From contig NZ_WTYV01000001.1 of assembly GCF_009827655.1 (NCBI RefSeq), positions 908,354-972,353 on the forward strand: a stretch of 64,000 bases of DNA, read 5' to 3'. The stretch's first letter is position 1. Each line of letters starts with the position of its first letter. Shown one piece after another: positions 35,445 through 43,970 of the stretch. The notes under the pieces were generated by a model. That model was not told the DNA's origin. It did not search any database and saw nothing but the letters and a program-made list of their open reading frames with translations. The translations under genes and the position numbers were made by a program. This DNA comes from Alteraurantiacibacter buctensis (lineage in GTDB: Bacteria > Pseudomonadota > Alphaproteobacteria > Sphingomonadales > Sphingomonadaceae).

Positions 35445-38048
35445 ATGTCCGGTCCCGCCACTCCGATGATGCAGCAGTACCACGCGCTGAAGCGCGAGGC
35501 GGCCGACTGCCTGCTGTTCTATCGCATGGGCGATTTCTTCGAACTGTTCTTCGACGATGCGAAACAGGCCGCGCAGATCCTCGACATTGCCCTGACCAGC
35601 CGGGGCGACGGGGTGCCGATGTGCGGGGTGCCGGTGCATTCGGCTGAAGGCTACCTCGCCCGCCTGATCCGCGCCGGCTGCCGGGTGGCGATTGCCGAGC
35701 AGGTGGAAACCCCGGACGAGGCGAAGCAAAGGGCCAGGCGCGAGGGCCTGCCCAGTTCCAAGGTGCTGGTGCGGCGCGAGATCATCCGCTTCGTTACCGC
35801 CGGGACCTTGACCGAAGAGGCCCTGCTGGAGCCGCGCCGGGCCAATGTGCTGGCCGCCGTGGTGGAACTGCGCGGGGCTTGCGGGCTTGCCGCCTGCGAC
35901 GTTTCCACCGGGCGCATGGAGCTGGAGGAATGCGAGCCCGCACAGCTTGGCGCAGCGCTGGCCCGGCTGGGGCCAAGCGAACTGGTCTGCCCGGAAGACT
36001 GGGCCGATGCGCCGCTGGACGCAATTCCCCGCCCGCGCAGCGATTTTGGCAGCGATGCGGGCGAGGCGCGGCTGAAGGCGGTGCATGGCGTCGCCACGCT
36101 GGATGCCTGGGGCCAGTTCAGCCGCGCCATGCTGGCCGCAGCAGGCGGGTTGATCGCTTACCTTGACCACGCGGGGCGCGGCAAACTGCCGCTGCTGCTG
36201 CCGCCGGTGGCGCGGAGCAATGCCGGCATCCTCGCGATGGATGAGGCGACCCGGGCCAGCCTGGAGATCACCCAGGCCCAGAACGGCGGGCGCGCCGGTT
36301 CGCTGCTGGCCGAAGTGGATCGCTGCGTGACCGGGGCCGGAGCGCGGCTGCTGGCGGAAGACCTGTCCGCCCCCTTGACCGACCTGGTCGAGATCACCCG
36401 GCGGCTGGACCTGGTGGCCGAAGTGCACCGCGATCCGCTGCTGCGGGCCGACATGCGCGCCCTGCTGCGTGCCATCCCTGACCTGTCGCGCGCACTGGGT
36501 CGGATCGTTGCGGGGCGTGGCAGCCCGCGTGACCTGGGCCAGGTGCGCGATGGCCTGGCCGAAGCCCGCCGCCTGCACGACCTGCTGGCTGCCCGTCGGG
36601 ACCGCCCCGCCCTGCTGGAAGCGCTGCTGCCGCACCTGACCGGCCACGGGGCGCTAACCGACCTGCTGGATCGTGCGCTCGTCCCTGCCCCGCCCACCGA
36701 GCGTAGCCAGGGCGGTTTCATCGCCGAGGGCTATGATGCTGCGCTGGACGAGCTGCGAGCCCTGTCCGGCAATGCACGACGGGCAATTGCTGCGCTGGAG
36801 GCGCGCTACAAGGCGGACACCGGCATTGCCGCGCTGAAGATCCGCCACAACGGCGTGCTGGGCTATTTCATCGAAGTGCCCGCCGCGCGCGCCGATGCCC
36901 TTATGGCGCCGGACAGCGGCTTTAGCCACCGCCAGACTATGGCCGGCGCAGTGCGTTTCAACTCGCTCCACCTGCACGAGGAAGCGGCGCGGATTGCTGA
37001 GGCGGGCGGTCACGCGCTGGCGGCGGAAGAGGCGCATTTCGAGGATCTGACCCGTGCCGTGATCGACCGGCGAGAGGCGATCGCCCACACCGCCGCCGCT
37101 CTCGCCCGGCTGGACGTGGCCGCCAGCCAGGCCGAGCGGGCGGCCGAGGGGGGCTGGTCCCGGCCAGAAATGTCCGACGATACCGCGCTGGCCATCACCG
37201 GCGGACGGCACCCGGTGGTTGAGGCAGCGCTGGCGAAGGCAGGCGAGCGGTTCGTGGCCAACGACTGCACGCTGTTTCCGCAGGACCGGCTGTGGCTGGT
37301 CGGCGGCCCCAACATGGGCGGCAAGAGCACCTTCCTGCGGCAGAATGCCCTTATCGTGCTGCTGGCGCAGGCCGGCGGCTTCGTACCGGCGCAAGCCGCG
37401 CGCATCGGCCTGGTTGACCGGCTGTTCAGCCGCGTGGGTGCGGCTGACAATCTGGCGCGGGGCCGCTCCACCTTCATGGTCGAGATGGTCGAGACGGCCG
37501 CCATCCTGGCCCAGGCGGGCGAGCGCAGCTTCGTGATCCTGGACGAGGTGGGCCGCGGCACCAGCACCTATGACGGGCTGGCACTGGCCTGGGCCGTGGC
37601 CGAGGCGATCCACGAAGTGAACCGCAGCCGCTGCCTGTTTGCCACCCACTATCATGAAATGGCGCGGCTGGCCGAAACCTGCCCTGCCCTGTCGCTGCAC
37701 CACGTCCGCGCCCGGGAATGGAAGGGTGAACTGGTGCTGCTGCACGAACTGGCAGAAGGAGCGGCGGACCGGTCCTATGGCCTGGCGGTTGCCCGGCTGG
37801 CGGGCGTGCCGCCACCGGTGGTGGCCCGCGCCAAGGCCGTGCTCGACAAGCTGGAGAAAGGCCGCGCCGAAACCGGCGGCCTGGCGGCGGGCCTGGGTGA
37901 CCTGCCGCTATTCGCGGCCGCCGCGCAGGCGGCGGAAGAACAGTGCGACGTGCTGCGCGACGAATTGCGGGGTCTGGACGTTGATGCCCTTACCCCGCGC
38001 GAGGCGCTCGACCTGCTCTACCGGCTCAAGCGCGAGGCCGAAGCCTAG
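35445..38048 (+). CDS. mutS: DNA mismatch repair protein MutS
   Basis: Recognises mismatches and small loops and recruits MutL. 867 residues. Mismatch-binding Phe-x-Glu in MGDFFELFFDDAKQ (near 28-42), connector and lever regions, clamp, and an ABC-type ATPase with Walker A GGPNMGGKSTFLRQNA (about 625), Walker B FVILDEVGRGTSTYDGL and the HYHEM motif. Full length, divergent from maeB with 82 bases between. Confidence 0.96.
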   Translation: MSGPATPMMQQYHALKREAADCLLFYRMGDFFELFFDDAKQAAQILDIALTSRGDGVPMCGVPVHSAEGYLARLIRAGCRVAIAEQVETPDEAKQRARREGLPSSKVLVRREIIRFVTAGTLTEEALLEPRRANVLAAVVELRGACGLAACDVSTGRMELEECEPAQLGAALARLGPSELVCPEDWADAPLDAIPRPRSDFGSDAGEARLKAVHGVATLDAWGQFSRAMLAAAGGLIAYLDHAGRGKLPLLLPPVARSNAGILAMDEATRASLEITQAQNGGRAGSLLAEVDRCVTGAGARLLAEDLSAPLTDLVEITRRLDLVAEVHRDPLLRADMRALLRAIPDLSRALGRIVAGRGSPRDLGQVRDGLAEARRLHDLLAARRDRPALLEALLPHLTGHGALTDLLDRALVPAPPTERSQGGFIAEGYDAALDELRALSGNARRAIAALEARYKADTGIAALKIRHNGVLGYFIEVPAARADALMAPDSGFSHRQTMAGAVRFNSLHLHEEAARIAEAGGHALAAEEAHFEDLTRAVIDRREAIAHTAAALARLDVAASQAERAAEGGWSRPEMSDDTALAITGGRHPVVEAALAKAGERFVANDCTLFPQDRLWLVGGPNMGGKSTFLRQNALIVLLAQAGGFVPAQAARIGLVDRLFSRVGAADNLARGRSTFMVEMVETAAILAQAGERSFVILDEVGRGTSTYDGLALAWAVAEAIHEVNRSRCLFATHYHEMARLAETCPALSLHHVRAREWKGELVLLHELAEGAADRSYGLAVARLAGVPPPVVARAKAVLDKLEKGRAETGGLAAGLGDLPLFAAAAQAAEEQCDVLRDELRGLDVDALTPREALDLLYRLKREAEA

Positions 38049-38368
38049 CTGTCATCTTCTTCGTGATCGTCCTCGTCGTCGGCATGGCCCTTGCCGTACA
38101 TGCTGGCGTTGTCATCGTGGTTGGGTTCGCCTTCGAAGGCGCCCATGTCGATCCGGCCTGATGCTTCCATGTCGCGCATGTGATCGACCAGGTCCTGCGT
38201 GGAATCCCCATCGCTGGACGATGCCTTGCGCGTGCTTTCCAGCGGCGAACGCGAGTGCGCAGCGCCATGCAGCGCCTCGTCGGCCACGCTGTGGGCCTGG
38301 GCCGGCTCGTCATGCTGTTCGACGCCCGATCCTTCGGGGCCGAGTTCGCCGTAATGGTCTGAAATCAT
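38045..38368 (-). CDS. Small acidic hypothetical protein
   Basis: 107 residues, very acidic and hydrophilic, probably disordered. The C-terminal half has a more conserved-looking segment (STQDLVDHMRDMEASGRIDM, then GAFEGEPNHDD) and ends in an Asp/Glu run. The gene ends convergently, overlapping mutS by four bases. GGAGAGCATGCC gives the ribosome-binding site region. Function unknown; similar-looking acidic proteins occur in sphingomonads. Confidence 0.6.
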   Translation of the reverse strand: MISDHYGELGPEGSGVEQHDEPAQAHSVADEALHGAAHSRSPLESTRKASSSDGDSTQDLVDHMRDMEASGRIDMGAFEGEPNHDDNASMYGKGHADDEDDHEEDDS

Positions 38369-38417
38369 GGCATGCTCTCCTTTTGACGGGAGAACAGGGC
38401 TGGGCCGCTTTCGTTCC

Positions 38418-38651
38418 TTAGCGGTTGATCATCAGGATAACGAAGACCACGACAATCGCCAGCGCCTGGTACTTCACACGGGCGAACATGGCCTTGTTCT
38501 GCTTGGCGTGCATCTGCGCCACGTATTCGGCGTTGTCCTGGTTCTCCAGATCCAGCTTGGTGGTCTGCAGGAAGGCGACAATGCCGCGCACGAGCGAGAC
38601 CACCACCAGGATGACCAGCACGGCGAGGACGAGAGCGAGGATCCAGTTCAT
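38418..38651 (-). CDS. Small membrane protein, HIG1-domain-like
   Basis: 77 residues with two hydrophobic segments (3-25 and 62-76) around a polar linker. The sequence KQNKAMFARVKYQALAIVVV resembles the HIG1 domain core (Asn, then Met..Arg..Gln pattern), which in other bacteria and mitochondria associates with cytochrome oxidase. This is an inference from pattern only. ATG overlaps the gluQ stop by four bases (ATGA), so it is translated with gluQ. Confidence 0.6.
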   Translation of the reverse strand: MNWILALVLAVLVILVVVSLVRGIVAFLQTTKLDLENQDNAEYVAQMHAKQNKAMFARVKYQALAIVVVFVILMINR

Positions 38652-39487
38652 GGGGCCTGATGTAGGCCTTGCGACATGTGAATACCACCCGGCATTTGGC
38701 CGGTGCGCAAGGCCTGTGCCAGCGCCAGCCCATCCTCTCCCGCCAGCCGCCGGTCAGCCAGCGAAGGCGAGCCGCGCCGCTTGGCCAGCTTCTGCCCGCT
38801 CTCGTCCAGCAGCAGCGCATGGTGGTGCCAGCGCGGCACCGGCAGGCCCAGCAGCGCCTGCAGCAGGCGGTGGACATGGGTGGCGGCAAACAGGTCGGTG
38901 CCGCGGGTGACCAGGGTGACGCCGTCCGCGGCATCGTCCAGCGTCACCGCCAGGTGATACGAGGCGGGTGTTTCAGGGTCTTTCCGCACCAGCACAACAT
39001 CGCCGAGTAGGTCGGGCCGGGCCTGCTGCTCGCCCGCCAGTTCGTCCACCCAGGTGAGGGGTCCGGTCAGTGCCGTGGCGCGATCCACATCCAGCCGCCA
39101 GGCCATCCGCTCGCCGGGCGCAGGCGGGTGGGCCTTGCAGATGCCGGGATAGACGGCCTTCCCCGCAAGCTCGGCCCGCGTGCAGGCGCAAGGGTAGAGC
39201 AGGCCCATCTGCCGCAACCGCCCTGCCGCTGCGGCATAGCTGGCAAGCCGCGTACTCTGGGCCGGCACCTCTTCCCACGTCAGGCCCAGCCAGCCGAGAT
39301 CGGCGCGAAACTCCTCCGCCAGCGCGGGGCGCGAGCGCTGGCCGTCGATATCCTCGATCCGCAGCAGGAGCCGCCCTCCCCGCTCGCCATGCTGACCCAG
39401 CGCGAGGTCGTGCGCCACGATTGCCGACCAGGCATGGCCCAGGTGCAGCGATCCGTTGGGGCTGGGGGCAAAGCGGGTCACGGCCAT
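38648..39487 (-). CDS. gluQ: Glutamyl-Q tRNA(Asp) synthetase
   Basis: Attaches glutamate to the queuosine base of tRNA-Asp. 279 residues, shorter than GluRS and lacking its anticodon domain. HIGH-like PSPNGSLHLGHA, the zinc-ligand cluster CACTRAEL...GIC (about 100-125) and a KMSKS-like KLAKRRGS. ATG 39487 fits the family start MAVTRFAPSP; the open frame continues further without support. queC, for queuosine synthesis, is about 17 kb away. It overlaps the next gene by four bases. Confidence 0.92.
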   Translation of the reverse strand: MAVTRFAPSPNGSLHLGHAWSAIVAHDLALGQHGERGGRLLLRIEDIDGQRSRPALAEEFRADLGWLGLTWEEVPAQSTRLASYAAAAGRLRQMGLLYPCACTRAELAGKAVYPGICKAHPPAPGERMAWRLDVDRATALTGPLTWVDELAGEQQARPDLLGDVVLVRKDPETPASYHLAVTLDDAADGVTLVTRGTDLFAATHVHRLLQALLGLPVPRWHHHALLLDESGQKLAKRRGSPSLADRRLAGEDGLALAQALRTGQMPGGIHMSQGLHQAP

Positions 39488-39586
39488 CGGCCACAGATAG
39501 CTGTGGATTTGCACTTTGTAACAGGGTTGACGCGAAGCCCATGCAAATGCTCCACCTTGGGCGAAGCCAGGGAGGACACCGCACAC

Positions 39587-40195
39587 GTGTTCAAGGCAGA
39601 TCTGAACGACCGCGCCCATACGTTCCGCAGCGCGCTGGACGATCCCGCGCGGCACCTGGAAAGCTGCCCGGCGTTGGTGCTGAACGCCGATTATACCCCG
39701 CTCAGCTACTACCCGCTCAGCCTGTGGCCGTGGCAGACGGCGATCAAGGCGGTGTTCCTGGAGCGGGTGGATATCGTCGCCAGCTATGAACGGGCGGTGC
39801 ATTCCCCGTCGCTGGACATGAAGATCCCCAGCGTGATCGCGCTGCGCCAGTATGTGAAGCCGAGCGAGTTCCCCGCCTTCACCCGCTTCAACCTGTTCCT
39901 GCGCGACCGCTTCGCCTGCCAGTATTGCGGCAGCGGCCAGCACCTGACCTTCGACCACGTGGTGCCGCGGCGGATGGGCGGGCGGACAAGCTGGGAGAAC
40001 ATCGCCACCGCCTGCGCGCCCTGCAACATGAAGAAGGGCGGCCGCACCCCGAAGGAAGCGGGGATGCAATTGCACGTCCGGCCGATCCGCCCGACAAGCT
40101 GGCAGTTGCAGCAGCACGGCAAGAGCTTCCCGCCCGGCTACCTGCACGAAACCTGGCGCGACTGGCTCTACTGGGACATCGAGCTCGAAGAGTAG
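39587..40195 (+). CDS. HNH endonuclease family protein
   Basis: 202 residues. The C-terminal HNH domain has zinc cysteines CQYCGSG and CAPCNMKKG around LTFDHVVPRRMGGRTSWENIATAC, the metal-binding His and Asn. The N-terminal part (LNADYTPLSYYPLSLWPWQT, AIKAVFLERVDI) is typical of a widespread chromosomal HNH group that is not phage-linked and has unknown targets. Start GTG 39587 with GGGAGG about 11 bases upstream is preferred. Divergent from gluQ. Confidence 0.85.
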   Translation: MFKADLNDRAHTFRSALDDPARHLESCPALVLNADYTPLSYYPLSLWPWQTAIKAVFLERVDIVASYERAVHSPSLDMKIPSVIALRQYVKPSEFPAFTRFNLFLRDRFACQYCGSGQHLTFDHVVPRRMGGRTSWENIATACAPCNMKKGGRTPKEAGMQLHVRPIRPTSWQLQQHGKSFPPGYLHETWRDWLYWDIELEE

Positions 40196-40196
40196 G

Positions 40197-40649
40197 CTAG
40201 CCCTCGATCACCTGCTGCGCCGGGTGATGCTTGTCGAGGTGGCGCTTGATGATCTTGAGGTTGCGGGTGTTCGACCGGTAAAGGAAATCGAACAGGTCGC
40301 CTGCCACCGGCACCGCGCCCACCGCACTGTCGATGGCCACGTTGCCCAGCATCCGCCACAGCTTCCACTTCGGCATCCCCAGGTTCCGGCCTTCCCACAC
40401 GACGTAGAGCCCCATGGCCGCCGTCAGCAGGTCACCCGCCACCGGCACCAGGCCGGCAATGGCGTCCAGGCCGACCGGGCGGTTGATCACCGGAATGGTC
40501 AGCGAGCGTTCCAGCAGCATCTCCAGCGCCTCGATCCGCTTACGGACGGAAGCGGCATCGCTGCCCAGGGGCAGATCCATGCCCAGCGCGCGAGGTCGCT
40601 GCGCGGCAGGACCGCCGGACACGGGAGGGGGCGAATTTACCACGGGCAT
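40197..40649 (-). CDS. DUF4112 domain membrane protein
   Basis: 150 residues. The DUF4112 core (about 45-130) contains the two related hydrophobic hairpins DAIAGLVPVAGDLLTAAMGLY and NVAIDSAVGAVPVAGDLFDFLY, which share the motif PVAGD. The tail is basic (RNLKIIKRHLDKHH). Function is not known for the family. It is one base from the convergent HNH gene. Confidence 0.8.
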   Translation of the reverse strand: MPVVNSPPPVSGGPAAQRPRALGMDLPLGSDAASVRKRIEALEMLLERSLTIPVINRPVGLDAIAGLVPVAGDLLTAAMGLYVVWEGRNLGMPKWKLWRMLGNVAIDSAVGAVPVAGDLFDFLYRSNTRNLKIIKRHLDKHHPAQQVIEG

Positions 40650-40684
40650 TCACTCCACAAGCGCGGCCATGGCGGCCACGTGTC

Positions 40685-42172
40685 TTATCTGGGTATGACA
40701 GCCATGTCCGGCAAGGGGTGGAAGGCCCACAGGTTGGGGGCAAACCCGTCCACCTCGCCGCGCACCAGCGACCAACGCAGCGGCGGGCCGAAGGGGATAT
40801 AGACATTGGCCCGCGTCAGCGCCGCCTCGGCCTCGCCCATAAGCCGGGCGCGCAAGGCGCTGTCCCGCTCGTCCAGCGCGCGGCTGGCCAGCCGGTCCGC
40901 CTCCAGCGAGCACAGGCCATCGTCGAGGATGCAGTTGAACTGGTTGAGGAACCAGCGGGGCGAAGCATAGCGTGCCACCCGGTCCACCAGCACCATGTCT
41001 GCCCCTTCGCTGCTGCGCGCCTGCACCAGGGTGATGCCCACGGTAGCGAACTGGCGGGCCAGCTCGCGCAGCAGCAATTGCTCGCCGGGGGCATCGCCGA
41101 TTGCCAGGGTCAGCCGCTTGTCCTGGCCGGTGAGGCCCGCCAGCCGCCCGGCGGCCACGCGGCGCAGGTCTTCCACGCTGCTCCCCTGCCAGCGCTCGGC
41201 CACCATGCCGGGATCGGCCGGCAGGTCTGGCGCCACCACCCGCGTGCTGGGCACCCAGCCGCCGACGTTGAAGGCGCTCGCCAGCGCCGGACGGTCGATC
41301 GCCATGGCCAGTGCCTCGCGCAGTTCGGGCGTGGCCAGGGCCCCGCGCTCGCGCCGGGCGCGCAGGCCGAACAGGCCGATGGCAGGATCGAGCCGCACCG
41401 TGCCGCGCGACAGAGGCCCAAGGTCAGCCAGCGGCAGGCTGCCAAGCCGCCCGCCCAGCACCACCTCCACGTCACCATCGTCGAACCGCTCGATCGCCTG
41501 CGCGGGCTCCAGCCCGGTGACGCGGACCTCGCGCACATAGTCGCGCCAGTCCTCGGAATCGGGCAGGCCGCGCTCGGCCGGGGGGCGCATGGTCAGCAGG
41601 ATGTTCTCGCCATCGCGCTCCAGCACCATCGGCCCGGTCTCGCCCTCGCCGTGGACCAGGCCCAGTTCGGGCTGGCCCAGCACCTGCAGCAGGTCCGGCA
41701 TGGGGCTGGCCAGGCGCACTTCGACCACGCGGCCCGCCATGGCCCGCACCTCGTCGACCGGCACCAGGTCCAGCCCCAGCGAGGTGCCGCGCAAGGACCG
41801 GATGGCGCGTTGCAGGGCATCGCGGACGCTGGGGGCGGTCAGTTCCTCGCCATTGGGCCAGGTGCCATCGCGCAGGCGGAAAACGAAGATGCTGCCGTTC
41901 TCGATCACGTTCCAGCGATCGGCCAGGGCTGGCACCACTTCGCCCTGGGCGTTGATCGCCACCAGCCCGGCGCGGGTGGCGGCGCGCACGTGCTGGGCGC
42001 CGGGCGACAGGCGCACCCCGCTGTCGGTCAGCACGGCTTCGTCCTCCATGAAAACCACGTCGAACGATCCGTCATCACCACCGCTGCACCCGGCCAGCGC
42101 CAGGACCATTCCCAGCGCCACACAGGAGCCGGCGAGGCGGCGAAACAGGGGGGGACAGGCGGCGGCGATCAT
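40685..42172 (-). CDS. ABC-transporter peptide-binding lipoprotein, SBP_bac_5 type
   Basis: 495-residue solute-binding protein of the oligopeptide/nickel family. Lipoprotein signal with lipobox LAGC (Cys29). Domain I includes PALADRWNVIENGSIFVFRL and DGTWPNGEELTAPSVRDALQR, a typical opening of this family. The usual dpp/opp permease genes are not adjacent. The protein is more divergent than typical transport proteins, so a sensing or cell-wall-peptide role is possible. Start ATG 42172. Confidence 0.8.
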   Translation of the reverse strand: MIAAACPPLFRRLAGSCVALGMVLALAGCSGGDDGSFDVVFMEDEAVLTDSGVRLSPGAQHVRAATRAGLVAINAQGEVVPALADRWNVIENGSIFVFRLRDGTWPNGEELTAPSVRDALQRAIRSLRGTSLGLDLVPVDEVRAMAGRVVEVRLASPMPDLLQVLGQPELGLVHGEGETGPMVLERDGENILLTMRPPAERGLPDSEDWRDYVREVRVTGLEPAQAIERFDDGDVEVVLGGRLGSLPLADLGPLSRGTVRLDPAIGLFGLRARRERGALATPELREALAMAIDRPALASAFNVGGWVPSTRVVAPDLPADPGMVAERWQGSSVEDLRRVAAGRLAGLTGQDKRLTLAIGDAPGEQLLLRELARQFATVGITLVQARSSEGADMVLVDRVARYASPRWFLNQFNCILDDGLCSLEADRLASRALDERDSALRARLMGEAEAALTRANVYIPFGPPLRWSLVRGEVDGFAPNLWAFHPLPDMAVIPR

Positions 42173-42222
42173 CGGCCACGGGTGTAGGCCCCGCAGCCGC
42201 GCGCTTCAACCGCTGACGGGTG

Positions 42223-42606
42223 TTACAGCTTGCGCAGCTTCTCGGGCGCGGGAGCCTGCGCTGCCGGCGGGGGGCGGTGGGCGGCGCTGATCGGCGAAGG
42301 GGCAGCGGCGGCCACCGGGGCGCGGGCCAGCCTGGGATCGATCTCGTCTGCAAAGGCGATGCCGAAGCGCTCGTCCTGCTTCCAGGCCACGTTGCCGGCT
42401 ACCCAGCCGATATTGCGCAATTCCACCTGCACCGGCATGCCGCGGGTAACCGGGGCCATCCCTTCGGCCATCATGCCGCCGGCCGACAGGTTGCGCACCT
42501 TCACGCGGAACAGCTCCTCGCCCCCGTTCACCCGCAATTGCGCGAGCAGGAACAGGCTGTCCCGGTTGACCTGGCGAGTCTCGACGTCCTTCATCTGGCG
42601 ACGCAT
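42223..42606 (-). CDS. PilZ domain protein
   Basis: 127 residues from ATG 42606 (a second ATG at 42594 would shorten it by four). A PilZ barrel (about 8-100): TRQVNRDSLFLLAQLRV is at the position of the RxxxR motif, and KVRNLSAGGMMAEG matches the (D/N)xSxxG motif that binds cyclic di-GMP. A Pro/Ala tail follows. The RxxxR motif is degenerate (R-Q-V-N-R), so ligand binding is probable but unproven. No c-di-GMP enzymes nearby. Confidence 0.75.
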   Translation of the reverse strand: MRRQMKDVETRQVNRDSLFLLAQLRVNGGEELFRVKVRNLSAGGMMAEGMAPVTRGMPVQVELRNIGWVAGNVAWKQDERFGIAFADEIDPRLARAPVAAAAPSPISAAHRPPPAAQAPAPEKLRKL

Positions 42607-42733
42607 CTCTGGTTGGGCCCGGTGGCCGGCAAGGCCCGCGCGGGCGCGCTGAATGACGGCGCCCGTCCTGCGCGGGTAATGGATAACGAAAGGTAAACGC
42701 CGCCGATCCGTATCAGACCTGTACCGTTTCGGG

Positions 42734-43192
42734 TCAGTCGTCGCGCGAGATCTTTTCGCGCCGTTCATGGGCGGCCTGGGCCTCCACGGTCATGGTGGCG
42801 ATGGGCCGGGCAATCAGCCGGTTGATGCCGATGGGGTCGCCGGTCACCTCGCACCAGCCGTAATCGCCCTCGTCGATGCGGCGCAGGGCGGAATCGATCT
42901 TGGCAATCAGCTTGCGCTGGCGGTCGCGCGTGCGCAGTTCGATGCCCCAGTCGGTTTCCGAGCTGGCGCGATCGTTCAGGTCAGGCTCGCGGATCGGGCC
43001 GTCCTGCAGGTTCTGCAGGGTGCCGACCGATGCTTCCAGGATCGACTTCTTCCACTCAAGCAGCATGACGCGGAAATAGTTGAGCTGGGCTTCGGACATG
43101 TACTCCTCATCCTCGGCCGGCGCATAGTCGTCAGGCAGCGCTCGCTTGGCTTTGGTAAGGATATCAATGTCATCCCGGGGGATAGACGCCAT
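42734..43192 (-). CDS. dksA: DksA-family transcription factor lacking three of four zinc cysteines
   Basis: Secondary-channel binding factor acting with ppGpp on RNA polymerase, 152 residues. A coiled coil carries the catalytic-tip motif DxxDxA at 71-76 (DLNDRA), in the same positions as in E. coli DksA. The C-terminal zinc-finger region retains only Cys114: the pattern is CxxT, 17 residues, TxxA (CEVT...TVEA), so zinc binding is unlikely. ATG 43192 is used; the frame continues upstream without support. Confidence 0.88.
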   Translation of the reverse strand: MASIPRDDIDILTKAKRALPDDYAPAEDEEYMSEAQLNYFRVMLLEWKKSILEASVGTLQNLQDGPIREPDLNDRASSETDWGIELRTRDRQRKLIAKIDSALRRIDEGDYGWCEVTGDPIGINRLIARPIATMTVEAQAAHERREKISRDD

Positions 43193-43396
43193 GAGGATAC
43201 TCCGAAAACTCTCCCGTCCGACCTGCCCTGCGTCAACTGGCGCCTGCCCTTTGGGTCTGTCGGCGGCCATGACCAGTCCGGAGTTGTTGCGGGCCTATAG
43301 TGACCGCTAACAGGCCGCACAAGCGCCAAATCGACGGCAGGTAGACCTGTTTCCTCGGTGGGCGGATCTGGCCGGAAAAGGCCAATCGCCGCAGCG

Positions 43397-43411
43397 TTAA
43401 CCATTTCTTGA
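43397..43411 (+). promoter_or_regulatory. CtrA-like box upstream of the Sel1 gene
   Basis: TTAA, seven bases, TTGA (43397-43411), with the classic half-site TTAACCAT inside, 76 bases before ATG 43487. It differs from TTAA-N7-TTAA by one base. The region 43193-43486 holds no gene. Confidence 0.5.
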
Positions 43412-43486
43412 CCATGTTCGTCAAAACCTTGGCCCATCGAAGGCCGGGAAACAGGGGTTTGCGGCCACATAGAGGGGTAAACGGTC

Positions 43487-43819
43487 ATGGAACTCGCCAA
43501 GATCGAAACGTTCGCCAAGCTCAACCCGGCCGACATGTCGGGCCCGGACCTGATGGTTGCCAACCTGCTAGCCAGCGCTGCGGAGGGTGACAAGGCCGCC
43601 TGCTTCGACCTGGGGGTGATCTTTTCCACCGGCAGCCACGGCGTGGCCGCCGACATGATCGAGGCCCACAAGTGGTTCAACCTCGCCGCGTCGCGCGGGC
43701 ACGAGGAAGCGGCCTGGTGCCGCGCCGACGTGGCTGACGAGATGACCGCGCGCGAGATTGCCGAAGCGCAGCGGCGCGCCCGCGCCTGGCTGTCCGCCGG
43801 GGCCCGCCGCGCCGCATGA
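43487..43819 (+). CDS. Sel1-like repeat protein
   Basis: 110 residues, with at least one Sel1-like repeat (about 35-75): DLGVIFSTGSHGVAADMIEA followed by HKWFNLAASRGHEEAAW, then a helical tail ARAWLSAGARRAA. These helical repeats mediate protein contacts. No signal peptide, so cytosolic. The start is ATG 43487. A CtrA-like box stands upstream. Function unknown. Confidence 0.75.
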   Translation: MELAKIETFAKLNPADMSGPDLMVANLLASAAEGDKAACFDLGVIFSTGSHGVAADMIEAHKWFNLAASRGHEEAAWCRADVADEMTAREIAEAQRRARAWLSAGARRAA

Positions 43820-43970
43820 TTCGGGGCTTTCCTACAGCGCTGGCCCTGTGCCAGCAGCAGGGACAGCTCTTTGATCGGTTGATTAGCCTGCGCATTGCCC
43901 GCCGCCCGGGGTGACCCATCCGGCTGCAAGGTGACATTCTGGTCCTGGACACTGTTCCAGGTGTTCCAGG

